Of a stretch of DNA of 64,000 nt, positions 46,174 through 54,665 are shown one piece after another. Below the pieces are notes generated by a model. It saw only the letters and a program-made list of their open reading frames with translations. It did no database searches and was not told the origin of the DNA. Positions within the stretch are counted from its first letter, which is position 1, and each line of letters starts with the position of its first letter. The stretch is from Marmoricola sp. OAE513. GTDB lineage: Bacteria > Actinomycetota > Actinomycetes > Propionibacteriales > Nocardioidaceae. Location of the stretch: contig NZ_JBEPOC010000001.1 of NCBI RefSeq assembly GCF_040546585.1, positions 1,798,001 to 1,862,000 of the forward strand. Direction: 5' to 3'. The position numbers and the translations under genes are program-made.

Positions 46174-46647
46174 GTGCGTTTCTCGCTCCCTCGTCCTTGT
46201 TGTCCGATCCACACCTTTGTCCACAGGTTGTGCAGGGTGCGCCAGCGGGAAATCGAGCGGTCGAATCGCGTTTCACAGGCGGGCCGGAGAGGTGGACTCT
46301 AGGCTCTAGTCCACGGCTGGATCAACCGTTGTCCACAGGTTTCGAGGATTCAACGGCGTGTCGCTGTGAATATCGCCGGGCCAAGGTGCAGCATCGTCTC
46401 TTTTGAGATGCTGGCGAACGACAAGTCCCCCGCGAATTGACCGTGTGCGGGGCCCCCACGTACCGTTGGAAGGTCGAAACCGGTTCGACCGGTGCCGCAT
46501 GTCCACGACCGGGCCTCGCTGAGGTCCTTTGCGTTGGCAGGCGGTGCCAGTTGTTCGAGATGTGTGACTGGCGACGTTCTGTCGTGCGACCCGGTGATGG
46601 ACCCGTCCCTGCAGAGGGATTCCCTACAAATCGCGTGGAGAGAACTC
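46174..46647. other. dnaA-rpmH intergenic region with DnaA boxes and divergent promoters
   Basis: A 474-bp gap. Two perfect DnaA boxes TTGTCCACA lie at 46217-46225 and 46329-46337, likely for autoregulation of dnaA. The first one covers an alternative dnaA start codon. The rpmH promoter and a 46472-46490 hairpin (GGTCGAA/TTCGACC) are in the right half. No open frame with coding character is seen. Confidence 0.8.
46437..46466 (+). promoter_or_regulatory. Putative rpmH promoter
   Basis: TTGACC (46437-46442), 18-bp spacer, TACCGT (46461-46466). This gives a leader of about 175 nt before rpmH. Confidence 0.5.
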
Positions 46648-46785
46648 GTGAGCAAGCGTACGTACCAGCCGAACAACCGTCGTCGTCACAAGGTGCACGG
46701 CTTCCGCCTGCGGATGCGGACCCGCGCCGGCCGCGCCATCCTGTCCTCCCGTCGCCGCAAGGGCCGCAACAGCCTCGCTGTCTGA
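46648..46785 (+). CDS. rpmH: Ribosomal protein L34
   Basis: A 45-aa basic protein, complete L34 ([18 protein letters not shown] ... [15 protein letters not shown]). GTG 46648 has GGAGAG upstream. It opens the rpmH-rnpA-yidD-yidC-jag-rsmG series and is divergent from dnaA, as in nearly all bacteria. Confidence 0.98.
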   Translation: MSKRTYQPNNRRRHKVHGFRLRMRTRAGRAILSSRRRKGRNSLAV

Positions 46786-46800
46786 GGCCCGTGGCCTGAT

Positions 46801-47163
46801 GTGCTTCCCTCGCGCAACCGTCTGACCGACGGAGCTGACTTCCGGCTGGTGGTCCGGCGGGGTCGCCGTTCCGGTGGCTCGTTGATGGTCGTACATCTCC
46901 TGGTGCCGAATGTTGACAAAGCGACAGAATCGCCTCCCCAGGTGGGATTCGTCGTGGCGAAGGCAGTCGGCCCGGCCGTGACCCGGAATCGTGTGAAGCG
47001 CCGACTACGCCATCTGATGCGGGAGCGAGTCACCTCGCTACCCAGCGGCAGCATGCTCGTCGTGCGCGCACTGCCCGCAGCAGCCGGTGCGACCTTCGGG
47101 GATCTAGCGGCCGAGCTCGATCGTTGTCTCCAGCGTGAGGCAGCCAGGGTGACGTCGCGATGA
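46801..47163 (+). CDS. rnpA: Ribonuclease P protein component
   Basis: Predicted 120 aa from GTG 46801. The RNR motif region NRVKRRLRHLMRE, the N-terminal LPSRNRLTDGADF and the VGFVVAKAVGPAVTRN core are typical. It binds the M1 RNA and helps cut the 5' leader from pre-tRNA. It starts 15 bp after rpmH and overlaps yidD by 4 bp. Confidence 0.95.
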   Translation: MLPSRNRLTDGADFRLVVRRGRRSGGSLMVVHLLVPNVDKATESPPQVGFVVAKAVGPAVTRNRVKRRLRHLMRERVTSLPSGSMLVVRALPAAAGATFGDLAAELDRCLQREAARVTSR

Positions 47164-47462
47164 GGTCCCCACTGCGTGCTGTGCTGATCGGTCTGCTGAA
47201 GGTGTACCGGTTCGCGATCAGCCCGTTGTACGGCCAGGTCTGCCGGTACCACCCGACCTGTTCGGCGTACGCACTCGAAGCGGTCACCGAGCACGGTGGC
47301 ATCAAGGGCAGTTGGCTGGCAGTACGGCGAGTCGGCCGCTGCCACCCGTGGGCGGCAGGCGGGTACGACCCCGTGCCGGCCAAGAAGGTCTCGGCCGCGG
47401 AAGCGGTGCATGAAGGTGTCCAGCACGAGCTGGGCGCGATGACTACGACTCAAGGAGTCTGA
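47160..47462 (+). CDS. yidD: Membrane protein insertion efficiency factor YidD
   Basis: Predicted 100 aa. The full family core is present: LLKVYRFAISPLYG, CRYHPTCSAYALEA, HGGIKGSWLAVRRVGRCHPW. An amphipathic N-terminal helix binds the membrane near YidC. It overlaps rnpA by 4 bp and directly abuts yidC. Confidence 0.95.
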   Translation: MRSPLRAVLIGLLKVYRFAISPLYGQVCRYHPTCSAYALEAVTEHGGIKGSWLAVRRVGRCHPWAAGGYDPVPAKKVSAAEAVHEGVQHELGAMTTTQGV

Positions 47463-48467
47463 GTGGGTTTCCTCGGCGATATCGGCAGCTTCATCATGAC
47501 GCCGCTGTACTACGTGGTCTCGGTCGTCCTCGTCGGCTGGCACGAGCTCTTCGGTGCGCTGTTCGGCGAGGAGTCCGGTGCGTCCTGGGCGCTCTCCATC
47601 GTCGGCCTGACCCTCGTCATCCGGGCGGCGTTGATCCCGCTGTTCGTGAAGCAGATCAAGTCCAGCCGGAACATGCAGCTGCTGCAGCCGAAGGTGAAGG
47701 AGCTGCAGAAGAAGTACGGCCACGACCGCGAGCGCCTCACCCAGGAGACGATGGCGCTCTACAAGGACACCGGGACGAACCCGTTCTCCTCGTGCCTGCC
47801 CCTGATCGTGCAGATGCCGATCTTCCTGGCGCTGTTCCGACTCCTCGACCAGGCCGCGAAGAAGGGCAAGGGCCACGGCATCCTGAGCGATGACCGTGCA
47901 CAGCTGCTTGCGAACGCGAAGCTCTTCGGCGGCGAGATCTCCTCGACCTTCCTCAATGCCGACGTGACGGTCGTGAAGGTCATCGCCATCGTGCTGGTGA
48001 TCGCCATGACGGCAACGACCTTCCTCACCCAGCGCCAGCTGATGAGCAAGAACATGCCGGACGACGCCCTCACCGGACCGTACGCCCAGCAGCAGAAGCT
48101 GCTGCTGTACATCTTGCCGCTGGTGTTCGCGGTGGGCGGTATCGCGTTCCCGATCGGTGTCCTCCTGTACTGGACCACCTCGAACCTGTGGACGATGGGC
48201 CAGCAGTTCTACGTCATCCGCAACAACCCGGCTCCCAACACCGAGGCGTTCCGCGCGAAGCAGAAGCGCGATGCGGCCAAGGGCAAGGTCGACGCTGCGG
48301 CCGGGACGGTCACAGCGACCGTGGTCGAGGAGGAGCGTCGGCCGGCGACGCGCCAGCAGCCCAAGAAGCAGTCGCGGCAGCAGCGCCGCGGTAGCCAGTC
48401 CGGTCAGTCCGGACCCAAGAACCCGTCACCGAAGAGTGGCAGTACTGATCAGGGAGACACCAAGTGA
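47463..48467 (+). CDS. yidC: Membrane protein insertase YidC
   Basis: Predicted 334 aa with five membrane helices and no large extracytoplasmic domain, the Gram-positive type layout. Helix two carries the conserved groove arginine (Arg54 in LTLVIRAALIPLF); the loop QIKSSRNMQLLQPKVKELQKKYG is typical. A Gln/Arg/Lys-rich C-terminal tail (290-334) may touch ribosomes. The GTG starts directly after the yidD stop. Confidence 0.96.
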   Translation: MGFLGDIGSFIMTPLYYVVSVVLVGWHELFGALFGEESGASWALSIVGLTLVIRAALIPLFVKQIKSSRNMQLLQPKVKELQKKYGHDRERLTQETMALYKDTGTNPFSSCLPLIVQMPIFLALFRLLDQAAKKGKGHGILSDDRAQLLANAKLFGGEISSTFLNADVTVVKVIAIVLVIAMTATTFLTQRQLMSKNMPDDALTGPYAQQQKLLLYILPLVFAVGGIAFPIGVLLYWTTSNLWTMGQQFYVIRNNPAPNTEAFRAKQKRDAAKGKVDAAAGTVTATVVEEERRPATRQQPKKQSRQQRRGSQSGQSGPKNPSPKSGSTDQGDTK

Positions 48468-49048
48468 GCGAGACCACCGAGACCGAGGCAGTCGTCGACG
48501 AAGCGCCCGAGTCCGTGCAGGAGACCGACACCAACGCTGCGGACGTGGCGGTCGAGTCTGACGAGTCCGGCGACGACGCTCGCCTTCCGCGCACCAAGCG
48601 CCTGGAGCAGGAGGGGGAGATCGCGGCGGACTACCTCGAGGAGCTTCTCGAGATCGCGGACCTGGACGGTGACCTGGACATGGACGTCGAGGGTGACCGT
48701 GCCACCGTCTCGATCGTCGGCGCGAACCTTCCGCAGCTGGTCGGCGACAAGGGTGAGGTGCTGGAGGCTCTCCAGGAGCTGACCCGGCTGGCCGTCTACC
48801 GCGAGACCGGCGAACGGTCGCGCCTCATGCTGGACGTCTCGGGGCACCGAGCAGCTCGTCGTACGGCGCTCGAGGCGCAGGCTGCGTCTGTGGTGGCGCA
48901 GGTGAAGGAGTCCGGTGAGTCGGTGTCCTTGGACCCGATGTCCCCGTTCGAGCGCAAGGTCGTGCACGACGCTGTTGCCGCTGCTGGCCTCAACTCCGAG
49001 TCCGAGGGTGTCGAGCCCCGTCGTTACGTGGTGGTCCTCCCCGCGTGA
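48464..49048 (+). CDS. jag: Jag/KhpB-type R3H and KH RNA-binding protein
   Basis: Predicted 194 aa. An acidic N-terminus (1-50) is followed by a KH-like domain (EIADLDGDLDMDVEGDRATVSIVGANLPQLVGDKG) and an R3H domain (SPFERKVVHDAVAAAGLNSESEG ... RYVVVLP). The Jag_N domain is absent, as in other actinomycetes. It binds RNA and is linked to cell elongation. It overlaps yidC by 4 bp and rsmG by 4 bp. Confidence 0.92.
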   Translation: MSETTETEAVVDEAPESVQETDTNAADVAVESDESGDDARLPRTKRLEQEGEIAADYLEELLEIADLDGDLDMDVEGDRATVSIVGANLPQLVGDKGEVLEALQELTRLAVYRETGERSRLMLDVSGHRAARRTALEAQAASVVAQVKESGESVSLDPMSPFERKVVHDAVAAAGLNSESEGVEPRRYVVVLPA

Positions 49049-49737
49049 ACGCCCACTCCGTTTCACGTGAAACGTCGCGCAACGACGTTTCACGTGAAAC
49101 CACGGATCATGCAGAGGCACCCTCTACGCCGGTCGTGGCGCAGAGGGTGTTTCTGGATCGACTCTCGATCGCCGAGGCGTACACAAACCTGCTGGCGACC
49201 GACGGGATCGTGCGCGGCCTGATCGGTCCGCGTGAGGTCCCGCGCCTCTGGGACCGCCACCTCCTCAACTGTGCTGTTGTGACCGACGCTGTTGCCCCAG
49301 GCGCCAGCGTCGCTGACATCGGTTCAGGTGCGGGATTGCCGGGACTGGTCATGGCCATCCGGCGACCGGATCTTCAGATCACCCTCATCGAGCCGCTCCT
49401 GCGACGGACGACATTTCTCGACGAAGCCTGCGAGAAGCTGGCGCTCGACAACGTGACCGTACGTCGTGGCCGCGCGGAAGAGGTCCACGGTTCTGCGCAG
49501 TTCGACGTGGTCACCTCGCGGGCGGTCGCCCCGATGGATCGTCTGGCCCGGTGGTCATTGCCCCTGGTCAGGTCTGGCGGGTCGTTCCTGGCCATGAAAG
49601 GCTCTTCGGCGGAAACCGAGATTGCCACCGCCGGCAAGATCATCGAACGCGAACGCGGGCGCTTCGTCCGGGTCCAGGAGTTGGGCGCGGACTTCTTGGA
49701 GCAGCCCGTTCGCGTCGTGGAGATCGTCAAGAAGTAG
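49045..49737 (+). CDS. rsmG: 16S rRNA (guanine527-N7)-methyltransferase RsmG
   Basis: Predicted 230 aa from GTG 49045, overlapping the jag stop. SAM-binding motif VADIGSGAGLPGLVMAI and the family ending PVRVVEIVKK are clear. Residues 1-32 are an extension (SVSRETSRNDVSRETT) encoded by two parS sites, so it is likely kept for DNA reasons rather than protein function. The core fold begins near residue 33. Loss of RsmG causes low-level streptomycin resistance in other bacteria. Confidence 0.95.
   Translation: MNAHSVSRETSRNDVSRETTDHAEAPSTPVVAQRVFLDRLSIAEAYTNLLATDGIVRGLIGPREVPRLWDRHLLNCAVVTDAVAPGASVADIGSGAGLPGLVMAIRRPDLQITLIEPLLRRTTFLDEACEKLALDNVTVRRGRAEEVHGSAQFDVVTSRAVAPMDRLARWSLPLVRSGGSFLAMKGSSAETEIATAGKIIERERGRFVRVQELGADFLEQPVRVVEIVKK
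49060..49073. other. parS site 1
   Basis: GTTTCACGTGAAAC, the exact core of the conserved actinobacterial ParB-binding site, located within the rsmG coding start. Confidence 0.92.
49087..49100. other. parS site 2
   Basis: A second exact GTTTCACGTGAAAC, 13 bp after site 1 and also inside rsmG. Confidence 0.92.
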
Positions 49738-49738
49738 T

Positions 49739-49766
49739 CCGGCGTGGGCGACTTCGCCCACACCGG
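49739..49766 (+). terminator. Hairpin after rsmG
   Basis: CCGG-C-GTGGGCG (49739-49750), loop ACTT, CGCCCAC-A-CCGG (49755-49766). It starts 2 bp beyond the rsmG stop. No T-tract; it could terminate or attenuate. Confidence 0.55.
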
Positions 49767-49786
49767 TCTAGAACACGTTCACAAAG

Positions 49787-49850
49787 TTATCCACCGGTCA
49801 AAGAGGCACTCCAAGCGGGGCTGTCCACAGATCATGTCCAGTTATCCACA
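49787..49850 (+). other. DnaA-box cluster upstream of parA
   Basis: TTATCCACC (49787-49795), CTGTCCACA (49821-49829) and a perfect TTATCCACA (49842-49850), all in the same direction, between rsmG and parA. Confidence 0.65.
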
Positions 49851-49862
49851 GACCTTTCGTCT

Positions 49863-49876
49863 GTTTCACGTGAAAC
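49863..49876. other. parS site 3 in the parA leader
   Basis: GTTTCACGTGAAAC within a full TGTTTCACGTGAAACA (49862-49877), 19 bp before the parA start codon. Confidence 0.92.
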
Positions 49877-49895
49877 ATCGGTACAGGAGCACACC

Positions 49896-50894
49896 GTGAC
49901 CGAGTCACCCAGTACGCCCGAGGCAGCCCCCCAGAAGGATCTGGGAGAGGGTGGCGCGCCGGCGTTCAAGACGGCCGCCGACCTCGACGCCAACCCGCCG
50001 TCGTACAGCGACACCTCGACGCCTCTCGCCCGAGCGATTGAGGCGGAGCTGCGTGCACGGGAGCGAGCGAGCTTCAACGACCCGCTGCCGCGCCCGGCCC
50101 GTACGCGGGTGATGGTGGTCGCGAACCAGAAGGGTGGTGTCGGCAAGACGACCTCCACGGTGAACATGGCGGTGGCTCTCGCCCAGGGCGGCCTCCGTGT
50201 GCTGGTGGTCGACCTGGACCCGCAGGGCAACGCCTCGACCGCCCTGGCGGCGGAGCACCGTCGCGGCACCCCGTCGTCGTACGACGTGCTCGTGGACGGG
50301 CTGCCGATCAGCGAGGCCGTCCAGCACCACCCTGACATCGCGGGACTGTCCACGGTCCCCGCGACGATCGACCTGGCCGGCGCGGAGATCGAACTGGTCA
50401 GCGTCGTCGCCCGGGAGAGCCGCCTGAAGAAAGCACTGGCCGCCTACGACAAGATCGGTACCGAGGCGGAGGACCGTCTCGACTACGTCCTGATCGACTG
50501 CCCCCCGTCGCTCGGCCTGCTCACCCTGAACGCCCTCGTCGCGGGAGTCGAGATGCTCATCCCGATCCAGGCCGAGTACTACGCCCTGGAGGGCCTGGGT
50601 CAGCTCGTCGAGACCGTGGAGATGGTCAAGGCTCACCTCAACAGCGACCTGTCGATCTCGACGATCCTCATCACCATGTACGACGGACGCACCAACCTGT
50701 CCTCCGGCGTGGCAGAGGAGGTCCGGGAGCACTTCAAGGACCAGGTCCTGCGCACGTCGATCCCGCGTTCGGTCCGCGTCTCGGAGGCCCCGAGCTACGG
50801 CCAGAGCGTCATCACCTACGATCCAGGCTCTCCGGGTGCACTCAGCTACCTGGAAGCAGCGCGTGAGATGGCAGTCAAGGGAGCAGGGGCATGA
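49896..50894 (+). CDS. parA: Chromosome partitioning ATPase ParA (Soj)
   Basis: Predicted 332 aa. GTG 49896 has CAGGAGC upstream. A disordered N-terminal 65 residues precede the deviant Walker A (KGGVGKTT, about 79-86) and [17 protein letters not shown]. It binds DNA non-specifically with ATP and moves ParB-parS complexes. The parS 3 site and DnaA boxes in its leader suggest control by ParB and DnaA. The stop overlaps the parB ATG by 4 bp. Confidence 0.96.
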   Translation: MTESPSTPEAAPQKDLGEGGAPAFKTAADLDANPPSYSDTSTPLARAIEAELRARERASFNDPLPRPARTRVMVVANQKGGVGKTTSTVNMAVALAQGGLRVLVVDLDPQGNASTALAAEHRRGTPSSYDVLVDGLPISEAVQHHPDIAGLSTVPATIDLAGAEIELVSVVARESRLKKALAAYDKIGTEAEDRLDYVLIDCPPSLGLLTLNALVAGVEMLIPIQAEYYALEGLGQLVETVEMVKAHLNSDLSISTILITMYDGRTNLSSGVAEEVREHFKDQVLRTSIPRSVRVSEAPSYGQSVITYDPGSPGALSYLEAAREMAVKGAGA

Positions 50895-51847
50895 GCGACA
50901 AGCGACGTGGACTCGGACGAGGTCTGGGGTCCCTGATCCCGACGCAGCCTCAGGTCGAGGAGGGGGCTGCGGCCGCTGCCGCCGTCGGGGGAGACCCGGT
51001 CCCTCGGCCGGCCACCACCTCGACCGAGCCGGCCCTGGTCGCCGGCGCGTACTTCGCCGAGCTGCCGATCGCCGCGATCGTCCCGAACGCGGTCCAGCCG
51101 CGCACCGTCTTCGACGAGGAGGCGATGGCCGAGCTGGTGCACTCGATCAAGGAGGTGGGCCTCCTCCAGCCGATCGTCGTCCGCAAGGTTGACGAGGAGC
51201 GCTACGAGCTGATCATGGGGGAGCGCCGCTGGCGCGCCACGACGGCGGCCGGCTTGGACACGATCCCGGCCATCGTCCGTCAGACCCAGGACGTCGACAT
51301 GCTCCGGGACGCGCTCCTGGAGAACCTGCACCGGTCGCAGCTCAACCCGCTCGAGGAGGCTGCCGCCTACCAGCAGCTCCTCGACGACTTCGGATGCACC
51401 CACGAGGAGCTCTCCACCCGAATCGGGCGGAGTCGTCCCCAGATCAGCAACACCCTGCGGCTGCTCAAGCTGTCGCCGGCGGTCCAGCGTCGCGTCGCCG
51501 CGGGCGTGCTCTCGGCCGGCCACGCCCGGGCCCTGCTCGGCGTCCCCGATGCGGGCGCCCAGGACCGGCTCGCTGCCCGCGTCGTCGCCGAGGGTATCTC
51601 GGTCCGCGGTCTCGAGGAGATCGTCGCGGTCGGCGACATCTCCGAGGACGACGGTGAGACCGTCCGGTTCAAGGCGAACCGTCCCACGGCGCCTGGCCTG
51701 AGCGAGCTGAACGATCGTCTCTCCGACCGCCTCGACACCCGGGTCAAGGTCACGATGGGGAAGGCCAAGGGAAAGATCTCGATCGAGTTCGCGTCGCTCG
51801 GGGACCTCGAGCGGATCGTCGGCGTGATCGACCCGCGCAACGGCTGA
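50891..51847 (+). CDS. parB: Chromosome partitioning protein ParB (Spo0J)
   Basis: Predicted 318 aa. The short N-terminal ParA-interacting segment ([15 protein letters not shown]), the CTP-binding/ParB motif GERRWRA, the helix-turn-helix ([20 protein letters not shown]) and a C-terminal dimerisation domain are all visible. It loads at parS and spreads as a CTP-dependent clamp. Three parS sites lie within 2 kb upstream. The low-GC stretch 51874-51912 follows its stop. Confidence 0.96.
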   Translation: MSDKRRGLGRGLGSLIPTQPQVEEGAAAAAAVGGDPVPRPATTSTEPALVAGAYFAELPIAAIVPNAVQPRTVFDEEAMAELVHSIKEVGLLQPIVVRKVDEERYELIMGERRWRATTAAGLDTIPAIVRQTQDVDMLRDALLENLHRSQLNPLEEAAAYQQLLDDFGCTHEELSTRIGRSRPQISNTLRLLKLSPAVQRRVAAGVLSAGHARALLGVPDAGAQDRLAARVVAEGISVRGLEEIVAVGDISEDDGETVRFKANRPTAPGLSELNDRLSDRLDTRVKVTMGKAKGKISIEFASLGDLERIVGVIDPRNG

Positions 51848-51873
51848 CTTCAGTCGACCCAACTCTTCAGCGA

Positions 51874-51912
51874 TCTAACTATTTGTCGACAAAGATATAA
51901 AAGGTCTTATCG
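51874..51912. other. AT-rich stretch behind parB with palindrome TTTGTCGACAAA
   Basis: A low-GC island in the gap between convergent parB and plsC. It contains ATTTGTCGACAAAGAT (51881-51896), whose centre TTTGTCGACAAA is a perfect 12-bp palindrome, followed by ATAAAAGGTCTTAT. The 16-mer differs in one base from 45736-45751 within dnaA. Confidence 0.6.
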
Positions 51913-51935
51913 GCACAAGCTTCTGACCAGCGGTT

Positions 51936-52706
51936 TCAGCCCGCCTGGTTCTTCTTCGCCTTGCGTTCCGCGCGGAGACGGCGCTCCTCGGCGTACATCG
52001 CGGCTGCCTCCTCGGGGGTCGGCGCGGAGCCGCCGTGGGACGCCGGGAGCCACCAGGAGCCGGGCGGCTGCTCGTCGGCAGGGTGAGCCGTGATGAGCCG
52101 GTCGAGCATCGCCTTCATGGTGGCCTCGAGCTCGGCGGTCAGCGCGACGGGGTCGTCTGCCGGTGTCGGCAGCATCGGCGTACCGACCTCGATCCCGACG
52201 GTCTTGTGCCGGCTGAAGTCGCGGGGCTTGCCCTTGGTCAGGAAGCGCTGGGTGCCCCAGAGCACGATCGGGATCAGCGGCACGCCAGCATCGGCGGCGA
52301 TGCGGACGGCACCGGTCTTCAGCGGCTGGAGCTCGAAGCTGCGCGAGATCGTGCCCTCGGGGAAGATGCCGACCAGCTCGCCGGCGTCGAGGTAGCGACG
52401 TGCTTCGTCCATCCCGCCCTGGCCGGACGCGCGGTCGATCGCGATGTGGTGGAACGAGCGCATGACCGGCCCGCCGATCGGGTGGTCGAAGACCTCCTTC
52501 TTCGCCATGAACCGGGTCAGGCGCTTGCGCTCAGCGCCCGGGTACCCGGCGAGCACGTAGTCGACGAAGGAGAGGTGGTTGACCGCCACCAGGGCGCCTC
52601 CGGTCAGCGGGATGTTCTCCGCGCCGGTCATGTTGATCTTGACGTCGCCGAGGCGGAACCAGGTCCGGGCAGTGGCGATGACGGCCGGGTAGACGATGTC
52701 GCGCAT
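51936..52706 (-). CDS. plsC: 1-acyl-sn-glycerol-3-phosphate acyltransferase family protein
   Basis: Predicted 256 aa. The acyltransferase motifs HxxxxD (NHLSFVD, residues 43-49) and FPEGT (115-119) are intact. It would acylate lysophosphatidic acid or a related lipid at the inner membrane face. A charged C-terminal tail (AEERRLRAERKAKKNQ) follows. The family has several paralogues in actinomycetes, so the exact acceptor is uncertain. Divergent from the aminotransferase gene. Confidence 0.9.
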   Translation of the reverse strand: MRDIVYPAVIATARTWFRLGDVKINMTGAENIPLTGGALVAVNHLSFVDYVLAGYPGAERKRLTRFMAKKEVFDHPIGGPVMRSFHHIAIDRASGQGGMDEARRYLDAGELVGIFPEGTISRSFELQPLKTGAVRIAADAGVPLIPIVLWGTQRFLTKGKPRDFSRHKTVGIEVGTPMLPTPADDPVALTAELEATMKAMLDRLITAHPADEQPPGSWWLPASHGGSAPTPEEAAAMYAEERRLRAERKAKKNQAG

Positions 52707-52782
52707 GGGGGAACCCTACGGCCCGGCTCGGAGCGTGATAACCCCAGGCGACGAGCGGTCCGGTTCTGCGAGACTGGGCCCC

Positions 52783-54000
52783 ATGCGCCGAATCGTCCAG
52801 AGCCGCAAGCTGCAGAACGTCCGCTACGACGTGCGGGGTCCCATCCTGGTCGAGGCACAGCGGCTGGAGGCCGAGGGTCACAAGATCCTCAAGCTCAACA
52901 TCGGCAACCCCGCCCCCTTCGGGTTCGAGGCTCCACAGGCGATCGTCGCCGACATGGTGCACAACCTCCCCGACGCGCAGGGCTACTCCGACTCGCGCGG
53001 CATCTACTCCGCACGCACCGCGGTCGCGCAGTACTACCAGGGTCGTGGTCTGACCGAGACCGACGTCGACGACGTGTTCATCGGCAACGGCGTCTCCGAG
53101 CTGATCAGCCTCGTGCTCCAGGCGTTCCTCGACGACGGCAACGAGATCCTCATCCCTGCTCCGGACTACCCGTTGTGGACCGGTGCCGTCACGCTCGGCG
53201 GTGGAGTTCCTGTGCACTACAAGTGCGACGAGGAGAACGGCTGGAACCCGGACCTCGCCGACATCGAGTCCAAGATCACCGAGAACACCCATGCCCTGGT
53301 GATCATCAACCCGAACAACCCCACCGGCGCCGTGTACAGCGAGGAGACGGTCAAGGGGCTCGTCGATATCGCGCGCCGGCACAACCTGGTCGTCTTCAGC
53401 GACGAGATCTACGAGAAGATCCTGTTCGACGACGCCGTGCACCACCACACCGCGACGTACGCCGGCGACGACGTCCTGTGCCTGACCTTCAGCGGCCTGT
53501 CGAAGGCCTACCGGGTCTGCGGGTACCGGGCGGGCTGGGTGATGATCTCCGGTCCCAAGCACCTCGCCGAGGACTTCCTCGAGGGCCTGACGCTGCTCTC
53601 CAACATGCGGATGTGTGCCAACGTGCCTGCCCAGCACGCGATCCAGACGGCGCTCGGGGGGTACCAGTCGATCAACGAGTACATCGGCCCCGGCGGACGC
53701 TTCTACGAGCAGAGCAAGCTCGCCTGGAAGCTGCTCAACGAGATCCCCGGCGTCAGCTGCGTCGAGCCGATGGGAGCGCTGTACTGCTTCCCGAAGATCG
53801 ACACCGCGATGTACGGGATCGACGACGACGAGCAGTTCGTCATCGAGCTCCTCCGGGCCAAGAAGATCCTGGTCACGCACGGCACCGGCTTCAACTGGTT
53901 CGAGCCCGACCACTTCCGGCTGGTGACGCTCCCCGACGTCGACATGCTGAGCGAGGCCATCGGGCGGATCGCCGACTTCTTGTCGACGTTGCGCACCTGA
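52783..54000 (+). CDS. PLP-dependent aminotransferase, AlaA/AspC type
   Basis: Predicted 405 aa class I aminotransferase. Substrate-side NIGNPAPFGF, the cofactor contacts INPNNPTGAVY and DEIYEKI, and the Schiff-base Lys241 in SGLSKAYRVCGYRAGW. The pattern (MRRIVQSRKLQNVRYDVRGP start) matches glutamate-pyruvate aminotransferase AlaA-like enzymes, which make alanine from pyruvate. ATG 52783 has no clear Shine-Dalgarno. Confidence 0.92.
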   Translation: MRRIVQSRKLQNVRYDVRGPILVEAQRLEAEGHKILKLNIGNPAPFGFEAPQAIVADMVHNLPDAQGYSDSRGIYSARTAVAQYYQGRGLTETDVDDVFIGNGVSELISLVLQAFLDDGNEILIPAPDYPLWTGAVTLGGGVPVHYKCDEENGWNPDLADIESKITENTHALVIINPNNPTGAVYSEETVKGLVDIARRHNLVVFSDEIYEKILFDDAVHHHTATYAGDDVLCLTFSGLSKAYRVCGYRAGWVMISGPKHLAEDFLEGLTLLSNMRMCANVPAQHAIQTALGGYQSINEYIGPGGRFYEQSKLAWKLLNEIPGVSCVEPMGALYCFPKIDTAMYGIDDDEQFVIELLRAKKILVTHGTGFNWFEPDHFRLVTLPDVDMLSEAIGRIADFLSTLRT

Positions 54001-54014
54001 GTCATCCTGGGAAG

Positions 54015-54665
54015 GTGTCCCGCAAGGTCGAACGCCTGACCCTCGACAACCTGGCGCAGCTGCCCGGAGGTTGCTCCGCGTGCGTGGCCTGGGAGTTCGC
54101 CCCGGTACGCCGACGCCAGATCCGGGGTCACGAGGTCGAGGAGAAGGCTGCGTGGGTCTCGACGATGCTGCGCGACTGGGGGTCGGTCGGCCGGGTGGTC
54201 GTGGTCGACGGGACGCCGGTCGGGCACCTGTCGTGGGCACCGGCCACGTTCCTACCGGGAGGGGACGCTTTCGCGACCGCCCCGGTGAGCTCGGACGCCG
54301 TCCTCCTGGGGTGCGGGTACGTCGATCCCGACTACCGCGGACGGGGCTACGGTCGCTTGCTGGTGCAGTCGATGGCCAAGGACGTGATCAAGCACGGCGG
54401 CATCGGGGCGGTGGAGACGTTCGGTGCGCTCCGTCCGAGCGCCGAGGTCTGCGTGCTGCCGGCGGAGTTCTTGCTGCGGGTCGGGTTCAGGACCCACCGC
54501 GCGCACCCGGAGTACCCGCGGATGCGGATGGACCTGCGGACCACGGTGACCTGGCGCGAGGAGTTCGAGACGGCCGCTGAGCGGCTCCTGGGCGTCGTAC
54601 GGCCGGCGCTCAACCCGGCACCGGAACCGAACCCGCGAGTCAGCCCCCGGGAGGTCAGCGAGTGA
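54015..54665 (+). CDS. GNAT family N-acetyltransferase
   Basis: Predicted 216 aa from GTG 54015, 14 bp after the aminotransferase. The acetyl-CoA loop DPDYRGRGYGRLLVQSM and the preceding VLLGCGYVDP strand define a GNAT fold. A Cys-containing N-terminal segment (GGCSACVAWEF) is unusual. The substrate is unknown. Its 3' end overlaps the end of the convergent cwlM gene by 11 bp. Confidence 0.85.
   Translation: MSRKVERLTLDNLAQLPGGCSACVAWEFAPVRRRQIRGHEVEEKAAWVSTMLRDWGSVGRVVVVDGTPVGHLSWAPATFLPGGDAFATAPVSSDAVLLGCGYVDPDYRGRGYGRLLVQSMAKDVIKHGGIGAVETFGALRPSAEVCVLPAEFLLRVGFRTHRAHPEYPRMRMDLRTTVTWREEFETAAERLLGVVRPALNPAPEPNPRVSPREVSE

Noticed and set aside
49769-49782. TAGAACACGTTCAC as a third KstR box
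   Set aside because: The second half-site is broken (last two bases do not fit GTTCTA) and the setting, behind rsmG, does not suggest steroid control.
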